Part shown: piece by piece, positions 8,571 to 17,176 of the stretch
Position numbering within the stretch: the first letter of the stretch is position 1
Layout: every line of letters starts with the position of its first letter
DNA from: Selenomonadaceae bacterium
GTDB taxonomy: Bacteria; Bacillota; Negativicutes; Selenomonadales; Selenomonadaceae
Length of the DNA: 64,000 nucleotides
Assembly: GCA_030523645.1 (NCBI GenBank)
Contig: JAUNIB010000006.1
Span: forward strand, 42,155 to 106,154
Direction of reading: 5' to 3'
Made by a program: the position numbers and the translations under genes
The notes under the pieces: model-generated
Database searches by the model: none
What the model was told of the DNA's origin: nothing
What the model saw: only the letters and a program-made list of their open reading frames with translations

Positions 8571-9671
8571 ATGGCAATAGATACCAAGAAAGACACCAAA
8601 GGGAAAAGGGATTCCGCAGCTAAGACCCGGGAGGAAGCCCTGGAGCTTGCGCTGAAGGGGATTGAGAAGGACTTCGGTGAAGGTGCCATCATGCGGCTTG
8701 GGGATCCTAAGGCCCGGATGAGCGTTGAGGTAATTCCTACCGGTATTCTCCCCATAGATCTGGCTCTGGGAGTAGGCGGTCTGCCCCGTGGCCGTATCAT
8801 CGAGATATACGGTCCCGAGTCCTCCGGTAAGACTACCGTTACTCTCCACATGATTGCGGAGGCTCAGAAGCGTGGCGGTATTGCGGCTTTCATCGATGCT
8901 GAGCATGCGCTTGACCCGGTCTATGCCAAGAAGCTGGGTGTCGATATCGACAATCTGCTGGTCAGCCAGCCGGACAACGGCGAGCAGGCCCTTGATATTG
9001 CCGAGGCTCTTGTCCGCTCCGGTGCTATCGACATCATCGTCGTGGACTCTGTTGCCGCGCTTGTACCGAAGGCGGAAATTGACGGCGAAATGGGCGACTC
9101 CCATGTGGGTCTTCATGCCCGTCTTATGAGCCAGGCTATGCGCAAGCTCACCAGCTTCATCGGCAAGTCCCGTACTGTAGCAATCTTCATCAATCAGATT
9201 CGTGAGAAGGTCGGCGTCATGTACGGCAGCCCGGAGGTCACTACCGGCGGTCGGGCGCTGAAGTTCTATTCTTCTGTCCGCATTGATATCCGCAAGAAGG
9301 AAGCCATCACCGTCAGCGGTGAGACCATCGGCAATCATACCAAGGCAACCATCAAGAAGAATAAGGTGGCTCCTCCCTTCAAAGAGGCGAACTTCGATAT
9401 CTACTACGGTGAGGGTGTATCCCGTGAGGGCAGCCTCGTAGAGATTGCGGTAACTCTCGATATCGTCCAGAAGAGCGGCTCCTGGTACTCTTATGAGGGC
9501 AACCGTCTCGGACAGGGCATGGACAAGGTACGCATGGTGCTGAAGGAGCAGCCGGAGCTGTACAAGGAGCTGGAGGAGAAGATTCGGGCGAAGATGGATG
9601 AGGCAATCCGCCGCATCACTGATACCGGAGCGGCTCCCAAGGCAGAGGACGGCTTTGCTGACGAGGATTAA
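8571..9671 (+). CDS. recA: Recombinase RecA
   Basis: RecA of 366 residues. The Walker A motif is GPESSGKTT, Walker B is [12 protein letters not shown], and the L2/DNA-binding region contains [17 protein letters not shown] and [16 protein letters not shown]. The acidic C-terminal tail is typical. It polymerises on single-stranded DNA, drives strand exchange and stimulates LexA self-cleavage. GGGAGA precedes the ATG. A TATAAT at 8515-8520 is a likely -10, but no clear -35 or LexA box of the Firmicutes GAAC-N4-GTTC type was seen. recX follows after a palindromic repeat. Confidence 0.98.
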   Translation: MAIDTKKDTKGKRDSAAKTREEALELALKGIEKDFGEGAIMRLGDPKARMSVEVIPTGILPIDLALGVGGLPRGRIIEIYGPESSGKTTVTLHMIAEAQKRGGIAAFIDAEHALDPVYAKKLGVDIDNLLVSQPDNGEQALDIAEALVRSGAIDIIVVDSVAALVPKAEIDGEMGDSHVGLHARLMSQAMRKLTSFIGKSRTVAIFINQIREKVGVMYGSPEVTTGGRALKFYSSVRIDIRKKEAITVSGETIGNHTKATIKKNKVAPPFKEANFDIYYGEGVSREGSLVEIAVTLDIVQKSGSWYSYEGNRLGQGMDKVRMVLKEQPELYKELEEKIRAKMDEAIRRITDTGAAPKAEDGFADED

Positions 9672-9680
9672 AAATATAAT

Positions 9681-9847
9681 AGAGGCTTTTGCACGATTCC
9701 TGAAGGCTCCCCTATAGGGGAGCTGGCGGCGTAGCCGCCTGAGGGGTGACAGTTCAACCAATAGGTTAAATCACCCCTCCGACCTCGCTACGCCCGGCCA
9801 TTTCCCCTCAATGGGAGGCTTCGGCGGTTGGTCGTGCAGAAGTCTCT
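9681..9847 (+). repeat. Intergenic palindromic element between recA and recX (family copy F)
   Basis: The outer arms AGAGGCTTTTGCACGA (9681-9696) and TCGTGCAGAAGTCTCT (9832-9847) pair along all 16 positions if two G-U wobbles are allowed. Between them lie an AAGGCTCCCC...GAGGGGTGA module (9703-9749) and a degenerate inverted counterpart (9771-9821). A half copy of the module recurs at 34699-34744. The element sits within the recA-recX interval and has no T-run, so read-through is expected. Confidence 0.75.
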
Positions 9848-9874
9848 TTTTGGTATGGAGAATAACAGGGAAAT

Positions 9875-10441
9875 ATGCAGGGACGAAGGAGCCTTGGGCA
9901 GAAGCCTAAGAAGTCGGCAACAGAATACATGGTAGACCTGCTGGCGAAGAAGGATTACAGCACCCGGCAGCTGACGGAAAAGCTGCGGACGAAGGGATAC
10001 AGCAGCGAGGAAACGGAGGCAGCCATCGATAAAGCTCTGGAATGGGGCTATCTCGATGACCTGAGGGTGGCGAAGAATGTCTGGCGGTTTAATTATGAAA
10101 GCCATCAGTATTCCGTAAGCAGGATACTGCAGAAGCTCCGTGAGAAAGGATTTACCGCTGACATAATCAGCGAGATAAAGGCAGAGTATGATGAAGAGAC
10201 ACTCACCACTCGGGATATGGCGGTAGCGGAGCGGCTGGCGATGGCAAAGTTCGGCAGCCGACTATCTGCGGAGGCGGCGGAGGATAGCCCGGCGGATGAC
10301 GAACCGTCAGAGGAGCAGGAAGACAGCAAGCGGAAGCGGCTTGACTGGCAGACTGTAGCTGCATTTCTCTTTCGCCGGGGCTTTTCTGACAGAGTATGCC
10401 GTCAGGTGGCCGGAGATTTGCTGCAAAAAAACAGAAGATGA
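9875..10441 (+). CDS. recX: Regulatory protein RecX
   Basis: A protein of 188 residues with the three-helix repeats of RecX: YMVDLLAKKDYSTRQLTEKLRTKG and AIDKALEWGYLDDLRVAKNVWR at residues 18-70 are diagnostic. A charged, low-complexity insert (about 135-160) separates the last repeat, RRGFSDRVCRQVAGDL. RecX caps or disassembles RecA filaments. It lies downstream of recA in the same direction, as in many bacteria. A terminator follows at once. Confidence 0.9.
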   Translation: MQGRRSLGQKPKKSATEYMVDLLAKKDYSTRQLTEKLRTKGYSSEETEAAIDKALEWGYLDDLRVAKNVWRFNYESHQYSVSRILQKLREKGFTADIISEIKAEYDEETLTTRDMAVAERLAMAKFGSRLSAEAAEDSPADDEPSEEQEDSKRKRLDWQTVAAFLFRRGFSDRVCRQVAGDLLQKNRR

Positions 10442-10447
10442 CATAAC

Positions 10448-10492
10448 AAAAAGCAATGCAGACACAGAGGGGAGGTCTGGCATTGCTTTTTA
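10448..10492. terminator. Bidirectional terminator between recX and the flavodoxin gene
   Basis: AAAAAGCAATGC pairs with GCATTGCTTTTT, extended by AGAC/GTCT, giving A- and T-runs on both sides. It lies between convergent genes and can serve both. Confidence 0.85.
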
Positions 10493-10573
10493 TTAGTTTG
10501 TCTCGGGTTTCAGAGACGGTATTTTTTCACGGCGGTCAAAAGGGAGAGAGAAGCCGCCGAAGAAAACATTTTA

Positions 10574-11002
10574 TTAGATAGCGGCGGCTGCATCAGCACC
10601 AAGCCTGCGGCAGGCGGTGAGGGCATCATCATCGGGAAAATTCTGAGCAATGACGGTACCTATCACTCTTGCACCGGCTTCAGAAGTTCGTTCCTGCCAC
10701 GTGTCCATCCATTCACCGCTGCCCCAGCCGTAAGAGCCGAACAGACCGGTAATCATCCCATTGAGCTGTCCTTCGCAGTCGGCAAAGAGGGGGGCAAATT
10801 CACAAGGCTCCAATTCTTCGGAGCCCATGGCTGGACAGCCGGAAACAACGGCCTGATAATCTGTAAGGGCCCTGGCAGAAAATTCACTTGCTGAAAATAG
10901 TGCGGCCTCGGCTCCGGCCTGTCTTATTCCTTCAACGACGGCATTGGCCATGGCTTCGGTATTGCCGCTTCCTGACCAGTAAACAACTGCTATTTTATTC
11001 AT
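10574..11002 (-). CDS. Flavodoxin
   Basis: A short-chain flavodoxin of 142 residues. The FMN phosphate loop is WSGSGNTEAMA at residues 9-19, the second FMN loop GCPAMGSEEL is near residue 55, and GLFGSYGWGSGEW near residue 85 is the isoalloxazine-contacting loop. The start at 11002 is chosen because AAGGAGG sits 8 bases upstream; a longer frame to 11032 lacks such a site. It is a low-potential electron carrier that can replace ferredoxin when iron is scarce. It follows a DUF3793 gene by 26 bases under a Fur-box promoter. Confidence 0.9.
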   Translation of the reverse strand: MNKIAVVYWSGSGNTEAMANAVVEGIRQAGAEAALFSASEFSARALTDYQAVVSGCPAMGSEELEPCEFAPLFADCEGQLNGMITGLFGSYGWGSGEWMDTWQERTSEAGARVIGTVIAQNFPDDDALTACRRLGADAAAAI

Positions 11003-11028
11003 ACATATAACCTCCTTAACGGTAGTAT

Positions 11029-11595
11029 TCATCCTGTCATGAGTAAATCTGTCATGGGAATACCATTATCAAGCTTATTGCAGAATGCTTCGGTACAGGC
11101 AGTAATCCTGTCGAAAAACGCCCGGGTGGCAGCTTCGTTGACATAGATTTTCCAATATCCGGCATATCGGAAGCTGCCGCCCTTGTGAACGATGAATCCT
11201 CTCACATCGGCAGGCGGATAGTCCAGAAACAGCCCGATTTCGTGGGGGAACTCATCAGATTCCCGACAGCGTTTCCGGAGATGCGTCAGCAGCTCCGGTA
11301 AGCCGCCCTGCCGGGGATAACCGTACCAGTTCAGTATGCGGCGTGCTGCGGAACGGCTCAGTATCAGCCGAAGCTGTTCCTCGTTGTAGATAAGGATGAG
11401 TACATGACTGGGCTCCGCAGCTAAGACCATGTACTTTATCCCGTGTCGGCACATAGCAGGGATGTACTGATCCAGCCAGCACCGGCACTCATCATAAGAG
11501 GAAACAGGCAGGGAGATGAGACTGGCGGCTTTTATTCCTTTGAAGGTAGGCGCGCAGTTCCGCCCCAGTATGCGGTCGAAAACAACTTTACTCAT
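11029..11595 (-). CDS. DUF3793 family protein, function unknown
   Basis: A protein of 188 residues that begins MSKVVFDRILGRNCAPTFKG; AAGGAG lies just upstream, so the longer frame to 11733 is rejected. Features typical of DUF3793 are LxxxCAPTxxGxKxASL at the N-terminus, a central LILIYNEEQLRLIL strand-helix, and HEIGLFLDYPPADVRGFI near residue 130, with a Trp/Tyr-rich end. No catalytic motif is obvious and it has no signal peptide. Pairing with flavodoxin under Fur-like control suggests a role in iron-limited metabolism; the molecular function is unknown. Confidence 0.8.
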   Translation of the reverse strand: MSKVVFDRILGRNCAPTFKGIKAASLISLPVSSYDECRCWLDQYIPAMCRHGIKYMVLAAEPSHVLILIYNEEQLRLILSRSAARRILNWYGYPRQGGLPELLTHLRKRCRESDEFPHEIGLFLDYPPADVRGFIVHKGGSFRYAGYWKIYVNEAATRAFFDRITACTEAFCNKLDNGIPMTDLLMTG

Positions 11596-11625
11596 GGATT
11601 GTGACTCCTTTTCATCGACAAGGAG

Positions 11626-11654
11626 ACTATAACATAATTGATAATGAATATCAA
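11626..11654 (-). promoter_or_regulatory. Promoter with overlapping Fur box for DUF3793-flavodoxin
   Basis: On the minus strand, -35 TTGATA (11654-11649) and -10 TATAGT (11631-11626) are 17 bases apart. The sequence TGATAATGAATATCA at 11639-11653 matches the Fur 7-1-7 palindrome (TGATAAT-N-ATTATCA) at 13 of 14 arm positions and covers the spacer and -35 element. Fur binding there would block transcription when iron is sufficient. Confidence 0.75.
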
Positions 11655-11863
11655 TGATAAATATTCTCAATTGTGCAAAATGGGACTTGGGATTCAGAAA
11701 ATTGAAAATTGTTATCAATGCAGACCGGGACAAAAATATTATAAGGGATTGGTCGTGATGAATTTGTCGGCATAAATATTTTCTGCTGGAATAAAAAGCG
11801 AAAATCCTATATAATGTATACTTAATCTAATATCGAAATCTGTCATAAGGGAGGCAGCAACAC

Positions 11864-13408
11864 TTGAAAAACGAAAATATTCTGGTTCTCGACTTCGGAG
11901 GCCAGTACAATCAGCTTATCGCCCGCCGTGTCCGTGAAAGTCATGTATACTGCGAGGTTCATCCCTATACTCTGAGCATTGAGAAGATTAAGGAAATGGC
12001 GCCGAAGGGCATCATCTTCACCGGCGGCCCGAACAGCGTCTACGGCGAGGGTGCGGCACTCTGCCAGCCGGAGATTTTCGAGCTGGGCGTACCTATTCTC
12101 GGTATCTGCTACGGCAGTCAGTTGCTGGCACACATGCTGGGCGGCAAGGTCGCTACTGCCCCTGTCAGCGAGTACGGCAAGACCGAGGTGGAGATTGTAA
12201 AGAAGGACTCTCCGCTTTTCAAGGATGTTAAGGACAAGACTATCTGCTGGATGAGCCACACTGACTACATCGCTGAGGCTCCGGCAGGATTTACTATCAC
12301 CGCAAAGACTCCCGTCTGCCCGGTAGCTGGCATGGAGGATGCTTCCCGCGGTCTTTATGCCGTGCAGTTCCATCCGGAGGTAATGCACACCGAGGAAGGC
12401 ACCAAGATGCTGCAGGGATTCGTCTACGGTGTCTGCGGCTGCAAAGGCGACTGGCAGATGACCTCTTTCGTAGATGAGACTATCGCTCAGCTCAAGGAAA
12501 AAATCGGCGACGGCAAGGTGCTCTGTGCATTGTCCGGCGGCGTTGATTCCTCTGTTGCTGCCGTCCTGCTCTCTAAAGCCGTAGGCAAGCAGCTCACCTG
12601 CGTATTCGTTGACCACGGTCTTCTCCGCAAGAACGAGGGCGACGAGGTCGACGCTGTATTCGGACCGGAAGGCCCCTATGACCTGAACTTCGTCCATGTT
12701 GACGCCAGCGAGCGCTTCTACGAGAAGCTGAAGGGTGTAACTGACCCGGAGACGAAGCGCAAGATAATCGGCGAGGAGTTCATCCGCGTATTCGAGGCCG
12801 AGGCTAAGAAAATCGGCAAGGTAGATTTCCTCGTACAGGGTACTATTTATCCGGATGTCATCGAGAGCGGTCTGGGCAAGTCCGCTGTCATCAAGTCTCA
12901 CCACAATGTAGGCGGTCTGCCTGACTATGTAGATTTCAAGGAAATCGTTGAGCCGCTGCGCCTGCTCTTCAAGGATGAGGTTCGTGAGGTGGGTCGTACT
13001 CTCGGCATTCCTGAATATCTCGTTCGCCGTCAGCCTTTCCCGGGACCGGGTCTGGGCATCCGTATCATCGGTGAGGTGACTCCGGAGAAGATTAAGATTG
13101 TACAGGATGCTGACTGGATCTACCGTGAGGAGGTCGCCAAGGCCGGTGCCGATAAAGACCTCGGCCAGTACTTCGCCGCTCTCACCAATATGCGCTCCGT
13201 CGGCGTAATGGGTGACGGCCGTACCTATGACTATGCTATTGCTCTCCGTGCCGTCATGACCAGCGACTTCATGACTGCCGAAAGTGCCAAGCTGCCCTGG
13301 GAGGTACTCTCCATCTGCGCCAGCCGCATCGTCAATGAGGTCAAGGGCGTAAACCGCGTGCTGTATGACTGCACCGGCAAGCCTCCTGCGACGATAGAAT
13401 TCGAATAA
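11864..13408 (+). CDS. guaA: GMP synthase (glutamine-hydrolysing)
   Basis: A protein of 514 residues: an N-terminal class I glutamine amidotransferase (nucleophile in GICYGSQ, catalytic His-Glu in QFHPEV) and a C-terminal ATP pyrophosphatase (SGGVDSS), then the dimerisation domain with [16 protein letters not shown] and the end [12 protein letters not shown]. It converts XMP to GMP. The start codon is TTG at 11864 with AGGGAGG at good spacing. TATAAT at 11810-11815 is a likely -10. I saw no purine-riboswitch sequence in the 268-base upstream gap. Confidence 0.97.
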   Translation: MKNENILVLDFGGQYNQLIARRVRESHVYCEVHPYTLSIEKIKEMAPKGIIFTGGPNSVYGEGAALCQPEIFELGVPILGICYGSQLLAHMLGGKVATAPVSEYGKTEVEIVKKDSPLFKDVKDKTICWMSHTDYIAEAPAGFTITAKTPVCPVAGMEDASRGLYAVQFHPEVMHTEEGTKMLQGFVYGVCGCKGDWQMTSFVDETIAQLKEKIGDGKVLCALSGGVDSSVAAVLLSKAVGKQLTCVFVDHGLLRKNEGDEVDAVFGPEGPYDLNFVHVDASERFYEKLKGVTDPETKRKIIGEEFIRVFEAEAKKIGKVDFLVQGTIYPDVIESGLGKSAVIKSHHNVGGLPDYVDFKEIVEPLRLLFKDEVREVGRTLGIPEYLVRRQPFPGPGLGIRIIGEVTPEKIKIVQDADWIYREEVAKAGADKDLGQYFAALTNMRSVGVMGDGRTYDYAIALRAVMTSDFMTAESAKLPWEVLSICASRIVNEVKGVNRVLYDCTGKPPATIEFE

Positions 13409-13419
13409 CATTGCTAGAG

Positions 13420-13456
13420 AAAGCCCCTGCAAATCATGGGATTTGCAGGGGCTTTT
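13420..13456 (+). terminator. Terminator after guaA
   Basis: A 15-bp perfect stem AAAGCCCCTGCAAAT/ATTTGCAGGGGCTTT with a six-base loop and short T-run, 12 bases after the stop. Confidence 0.92.
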
Positions 13457-13628
13457 GCATAGGGTGGCATCTTAAAAAAGCTACGCCAAATATTTATATT
13501 GAAAATTAAGGGCAAAATGCCCAAATTTGTAAATCTATGTTGATATATAAACATTAAGGGAGAGAGACGTAGGATTGAAGTCCGGCAAGCTATGTCTGTG
13601 GCAAAGCAGACATAAAGCGTGTCAATGA

Positions 13629-13648
13629 GAACCGTCCCTGATGACATA
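13629..13648 (+). repeat. Left copy of direct repeat flanking the AT-rich insert
   Basis: GAACCGTCCCTGATGACATA matches 15471-15490 at 18 of 20 positions. The two copies bracket the permease-arsR segment. Confidence 0.65.
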
Positions 13649-13689
13649 CATTTTGTATCAACTCCTTAACAACTACACTTTTATGGTAC

Positions 13690-13720
13690 TAAAAAAGCTC
13701 TACCGTTTCCAGTAGAGCTC
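13690..13720 (-). terminator. Terminator of the arsR-permease operon
   Basis: Read on the minus strand: AGCTCTAC, an eight-base spacer, GTAGAGCT and a run of T residues. It lies about 170 bases beyond the permease stop codon. Confidence 0.8.
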
Positions 13721-13889
13721 AAAATTTCTTAGTGCTTGTGGTCTTACCTTCGGCTTTCGCCTCAGGCAAGAATGTGTTCTTTCAGTTTACTTGATAAGAT
13801 TATATTTTTTCAACCAAAGATTGACAAGTCTTGTATCATTGTCTAAAAGCGCATCTCCCAGCTTAGCCTTAAGAGCAGTTTTCTCTAAC

Positions 13890-14885
13890 TTACCAAATCA
13901 CATTAAAAACATAACCAATTAACACAATTCCTGCAACTACAATACCAATAAAGGTAAACAACAATCTTTTCTGCAGTACTTCACTTAACATTATCAGAGA
14001 GGGCAAGGAAAGCGTTGTTACGGACATCATTAAAGCCAAAATAGTTCCTACAGGTACACCAGCCAGATATAAGGCTTCAGCTATAGGTAAAGTTCCGAAA
14101 ATATCTGCATATATGGGCACACCTATCAAGGTTGCAATTAATACGCCAAAATAGCTCTTACTACCTAGCGTATTAAGAATCCATTCTTGTGGAATCCAAT
14201 TATGTAATACCGATCCTATTGCAACGCCTGCTAAAACATATGGAAAAACATTACGTACTATTATCCGTGTATCGTTATAGGCATAATTTAATCTTTGGGG
14301 TTGGTTAAAATATTCAGACTCGCTATAAAACTCTCTGATAGGGTTATCATATTGCTTCAGATATTTCTCCATATGCAGAAAATTGATAAATAATCCTCCT
14401 ACAACAGCTAATACTAATCCTAAAATAACATAGGCAACAGCAAATTTACTACCAAAGAAAGACATTAACATTAGCATGGAAGCAACATCAACCATAGGCG
14501 AAGAAATTAAAAATGAAAATGTTGTTCCGAGTGGCATTCCGGCCCTAGTAAACCCAATAAAAATAGGAATACTGGAACATGAGCAAAACGGAGTTACTGT
14601 TCCTAATAAAGCTGCTAAAATAGCTCCGCTTAGTTTATTATAGCCTGTTAATATTCGCTTAGTTTTTTCAGGAGGAAAATATGACTGAATATAAGTAATC
14701 ATAAAGATTAGCACAATCAACAAAATGGATATTTTAATTGTATCGTAAAGGAAGAAATGAATACTGCTCCAAATCTGAGAATCCGGACTCGCCTTGAACA
14801 TTTCCTTAAGTAACAGCCAAACATATTCGTTAAGCCACTGCATTCCTAAAACCTGTTGCATAATAAAGTCAAACATAAAATTCAC
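13890..14885 (-). CDS. ArsP/UPF0718-type permease
   Basis: An integral membrane protein of 331 residues with about eight membrane segments. TPFCSCSSIPIFIGFTRAG followed by FLISSPMVD is the hallmark of the DUF318/ArsP_1 permeases; members of the family export organoarsenicals, and the Cys pair is important in ArsP. A hydrophilic loop at about 175-205 separates the two halves, and a second conserved half carries GVPIYADIFGTLPIAEAL. It lies 65 bases downstream of an ArsR-type repressor in the same operon. The codons are AT-rich compared with neighbours. The exact substrate (trivalent organoarsenical or other metalloid) is inferred. Confidence 0.82.
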   Translation of the reverse strand: MNFMFDFIMQQVLGMQWLNEYVWLLLKEMFKASPDSQIWSSIHFFLYDTIKISILLIVLIFMITYIQSYFPPEKTKRILTGYNKLSGAILAALLGTVTPFCSCSSIPIFIGFTRAGMPLGTTFSFLISSPMVDVASMLMLMSFFGSKFAVAYVILGLVLAVVGGLFINFLHMEKYLKQYDNPIREFYSESEYFNQPQRLNYAYNDTRIIVRNVFPYVLAGVAIGSVLHNWIPQEWILNTLGSKSYFGVLIATLIGVPIYADIFGTLPIAEALYLAGVPVGTILALMMSVTTLSLPSLIMLSEVLQKRLLFTFIGIVVAGIVLIGYVFNVIW

Positions 14886-14909
14886 CTCTTGATTTATAAA
14901 TTTAGATAC

Positions 14910-14919
14910 ATCAATATAT
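14910..14919. promoter_or_regulatory. Possible ArsR operator half-site between arsR and permease
   Basis: ATCAATATAT here also occurs, on the opposite strand, in the arsR promoter region at 15252-15261. ArsR-family operators are AT-rich repeats with an ATCAA-type half-site, so a second binding site inside the operon is plausible. Confidence 0.35.
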
Positions 14920-14950
14920 ATTGCTAAAAAATAAGGTAACTTCCATTACC

Positions 14951-15220
14951 TTATTTGATAAACTTCTCCAACCTACCAATAACGTGATTTTTAATATCCT
15001 CACGCAAAGAGTAATGCATCCATTTCCCTTCCTTACGAAAATTTACTAATTCTGCGTCTACAAGAATTTTCATATGATGCGATAATGTTGGCTGTGCTAT
15101 ATTTAACTCCTCTAGAAGTATACAGGCGCATTTTTCACCATTTTGCAGCGATTCTAAAATCTGCAATCTATTTGCGTCTGCTAAAGCTTTAAAGAGTCTT
15201 ATTTCTTTCCTATAGGTCAT
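14951..15220 (-). CDS. arsR: ArsR/SmtB family metalloregulator
   Basis: A winged-helix repressor of 89 residues. The start at 15220 is preferred because AGAGG lies 8 bases upstream; a GTG at 15229 overlaps that site. The metal-binding pair is in GEKCACILLEEL (CxC at the start of the alpha-3 region, equivalent to the As(III) site of ArsR). The recognition helix is IAQPTLSHHMKIL, and the wing contains RKEGKWMHYSL. It probably represses its own operon and is released by As(III) or a related metalloid. Confidence 0.88.
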   Translation of the reverse strand: MTYRKEIRLFKALADANRLQILESLQNGEKCACILLEELNIAQPTLSHHMKILVDAELVNFRKEGKWMHYSLREDIKNHVIGRLEKFIK

Positions 15221-15251
15221 ATCTCTCACCTCTTGATATTAATTATAGGCC

Positions 15252-15261
15252 ATATATTGAT
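15252..15261. promoter_or_regulatory. Possible ArsR operator upstream of arsR
   Basis: ATATATTGAT on the plus strand (ATCAATATAT on the minus strand) lies about 30 bases upstream of the arsR start in a very AT-rich promoter region, and matches the motif at 14910-14919. Confidence 0.4.
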
Positions 15262-15655
15262 ATTTGTAAATATATGAATTCGGCAAGTTAGGCAAAACTT
15301 CTTGTTTTTTACGTTAACCTTCACAGTCAGTGTTAGCAAAAACTCCCTCACCACAATTTATGATGAAGGAGTTCGAACATCGTTCTTTTTTTGGTAGATT
15401 GTAAAATGAAATTGAATAAATAAAAAGACTCACAGCGAATCTTTTGAAAATCACTAACTAAACGATATTGGAACCGTCCCTGCTGACACACGGCAGCCTA
15501 TCAGCACCGGGATTACTATCCCACTGTGTTCAGATTTTTGGAGAAATATCTGAGAAAATGAAATTTAAGATGTTGAATAAGATTGAGCTGAAAGAGACCG
15601 GGTTCCGCTGGCGCATTACGGTTTACAAGTATACAGTATTTGTTGAGGTTTTGTA
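15262..15655. other. Gene-free right border of the AT-rich insert
   Basis: About 390 bases without a convincing gene. They contain an imperfect hairpin (AACTCC...GGAGTT around 15341-15372, followed later by a T-run) and the right copy of the direct repeat (15471-15490). A 65-codon reading frame at 15468-15665 has no ribosome-binding site and no recognisable protein features; I do not regard it as a gene. Confidence 0.5.
15471..15490 (+). repeat. Right copy of direct repeat flanking the AT-rich insert
   Basis: GAACCGTCCCTGCTGACACA differs from 13629-13648 at two of 20 positions and lies in the same orientation, 1.84 kb away. Confidence 0.65.
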
Positions 15656-15684
15656 TTGTATTTAGGCTAACCGTGTTGTATAAT
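15656..15684 (+). promoter_or_regulatory. Promoter of the permease-asparaginase cluster
   Basis: TTGTAT (15656-15661), a 17-base spacer and TATAAT (15679-15684). About 100 bases of leader follow before the permease ATG. The leader contains a GTTCA/TGAAC hairpin (near 15722-15735) and a T-rich tract just before the ribosome-binding site. Confidence 0.65.
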
Positions 15685-15786
15685 TCGCCCCATGAGATGA
15701 GCTTCTCGTTAGGGAGTCCCGTTCAACGATGAACACTTAATGTGCACCGCTGTCCGAGGCTTTTATTTTTTTAGGAGGGATTTGTT

Positions 15787-17052
15787 ATGTTATTCGCTCA
15801 AGGAATCATGATCCTGACCTTGCTTCTTATGGTCACGGGTCGCACACCTATTTACCTCACGGCTATTACAGGCTCGTTTTTGGCTGCAGTAGCTGCCGGC
15901 TTTCCTCTGGCAGGTAAGGCCGATGTCACCATTCAGAAGCTGGTCAACGGCGGTCTGAATTCCGTCATCGCCGATATGACCGGTGTTCTCATGCTCATCG
16001 GTATCATGCAGGCTACCGGCTTCCTTGATGTCATCATCAAGAAGATTATGGAAGTCGGCTCCAAGCTGGGCGGCGCTCCCGGTATCACCGCTGCCGGCTC
16101 TCTGGTCGCCGGTATCATCGGCGCTCTCACCGGCTTCACCCAGCCGGCAGTCACCGCACCCATCACCGGTCCGGCTGCTACCAAGCTGGGTATGGACCCG
16201 CATAAGACTGCAGGTCTTGCCGCTCATGCCGGTCACTTCGGCAACTTCGCCGGTTTCACTCATCCTACTCAGGTCGCTGTTATCGCTACCGCAGCTATCG
16301 GCTTCGGCGTTATCAATGTTGTCGGTGCCATCACCGGTATCTCCATCATCCTGTTCAGCTACTATCGTCTCTCCAAGGAGATGAAGGGCAAGGAAATTTC
16401 CGCTGAGCAGATGGCAGAGCTGAAGAAGACTCTCGAAAGTGAGAGCGATATTTCCTTCGGCAAGGCTGTTATCCCCTTCGCCTGCTTCATTCTCGGCTTC
16501 GTTCTCGGCTATCCGGTATTCGTCGTCGGTGTCCTCTGCGCTATCGCTACCATGATTCTCGGCAAGAGCCAGCTGGCTGAAGGCGAGTCCGCTATGATGA
16601 AGGGCGTAGAGAAGATTGCTACTCCGCTGGTTGCTACAGTCGGCTTCCTCTTCATGAGCGGCGTTATGAACAAAATCGGTCTGGTAAAGACTATTGCTGA
16701 TGCTCTCGGCCCTGTCGTTGTAGCTGCTCCTATTGTAATGATGACGGTTGTTTCCAGTATCGCCGGCTTCCTCACCCAGTCCAATGCTGCCGCTGCAGCT
16801 ATCGTTGTACCGTTCCTGCAGGTCGTCCTGAGCCTTGGTGCCGACCCGCTGACTGCTGCTATTGCCGCTGCCGGTTCCTCCGCTGTATGGCAGTACTACC
16901 TCACCGGCGGCCCGGTTGCTGCTCTCTCTACGGCGGTTGCTGTTGTACCGGGTGCCGAGCTGAAGAAGGCAAATGCTTTCCAGCGTCCGGCTATGGTCTT
17001 CGGCTTCCTGGTTCTGTGCTGCTGCGTTGCTGTTGTTAATATGTTTGCCTAA
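15787..17052 (+). CDS. Ion-transporter-superfamily permease (carboxylate or amino-acid derivative)
   Basis: A very hydrophobic protein of 421 residues with about eleven membrane segments in two halves joined by a charged loop (about 198-220). The re-entrant-loop-like stretches GALTGFTQPAVTAPITGPAA and IAGFLTQSNAAAAAIVVP lie at equivalent places in the two halves, as in CitMHS/GntP/DcuC-like carriers. The ligand cannot be told from sequence. Its place at the head of an asparaginase-amidase-oxidase cluster suggests uptake of an amino acid or N-acylated/N-carbamoyl amino acid. AGGAGGGA precedes the ATG. Confidence 0.7.
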   Translation: MLFAQGIMILTLLLMVTGRTPIYLTAITGSFLAAVAAGFPLAGKADVTIQKLVNGGLNSVIADMTGVLMLIGIMQATGFLDVIIKKIMEVGSKLGGAPGITAAGSLVAGIIGALTGFTQPAVTAPITGPAATKLGMDPHKTAGLAAHAGHFGNFAGFTHPTQVAVIATAAIGFGVINVVGAITGISIILFSYYRLSKEMKGKEISAEQMAELKKTLESESDISFGKAVIPFACFILGFVLGYPVFVVGVLCAIATMILGKSQLAEGESAMMKGVEKIATPLVATVGFLFMSGVMNKIGLVKTIADALGPVVVAAPIVMMTVVSSIAGFLTQSNAAAAAIVVPFLQVVLSLGADPLTAAIAAAGSSAVWQYYLTGGPVAALSTAVAVVPGAELKKANAFQRPAMVFGFLVLCCCVAVVNMFA

Positions 17053-17176
17053 GCGACAGATATTGCCAGTTTGAAAAATCTCATATTATAATGAAAGAAA
17101 TGCTAGACGGTCAGGACATTTTTGTTGTGACCGCTTAGCTATGTATAGGAATGTCTTCTGAAAGGGAGGATTTGCT

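Larger units (their letters stand above)
13457..13889. other. AT-rich gene-free stretch at the left border of an insert
   Basis: No intact gene is evident in these 433 bases. They hold one copy of a flanking direct repeat (13629-13648), a minus-strand terminator for the permease operon (13690-13720), and a minus-strand stretch of about 34 codons (13787-13888) ending in a stop. That stretch reads LEKTALKAKLGDALLDNDTR and onward. It has no start codon and is closed by a stop on its 5' side, so it looks like the tail of a lost gene. Base composition is clearly richer in A and T than in guaA. Confidence 0.6.

Noticed and set aside
11734..11863. Purine riboswitch upstream of guaA
   Set aside because: The gap is AT-rich and lacks the conserved purine-aptamer core words.
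11843..13432. A 529-codon minus-strand frame across guaA
   Set aside because: It covers guaA, whose motifs are beyond doubt; long antisense frames are expected in codon-biased genes.
15468..15665. A 65-codon reading frame beginning inside the right direct repeat
   Set aside because: No ribosome-binding site, start codon inside the repeat, no recognisable domain, and the likely promoter of the next gene overlaps its end.
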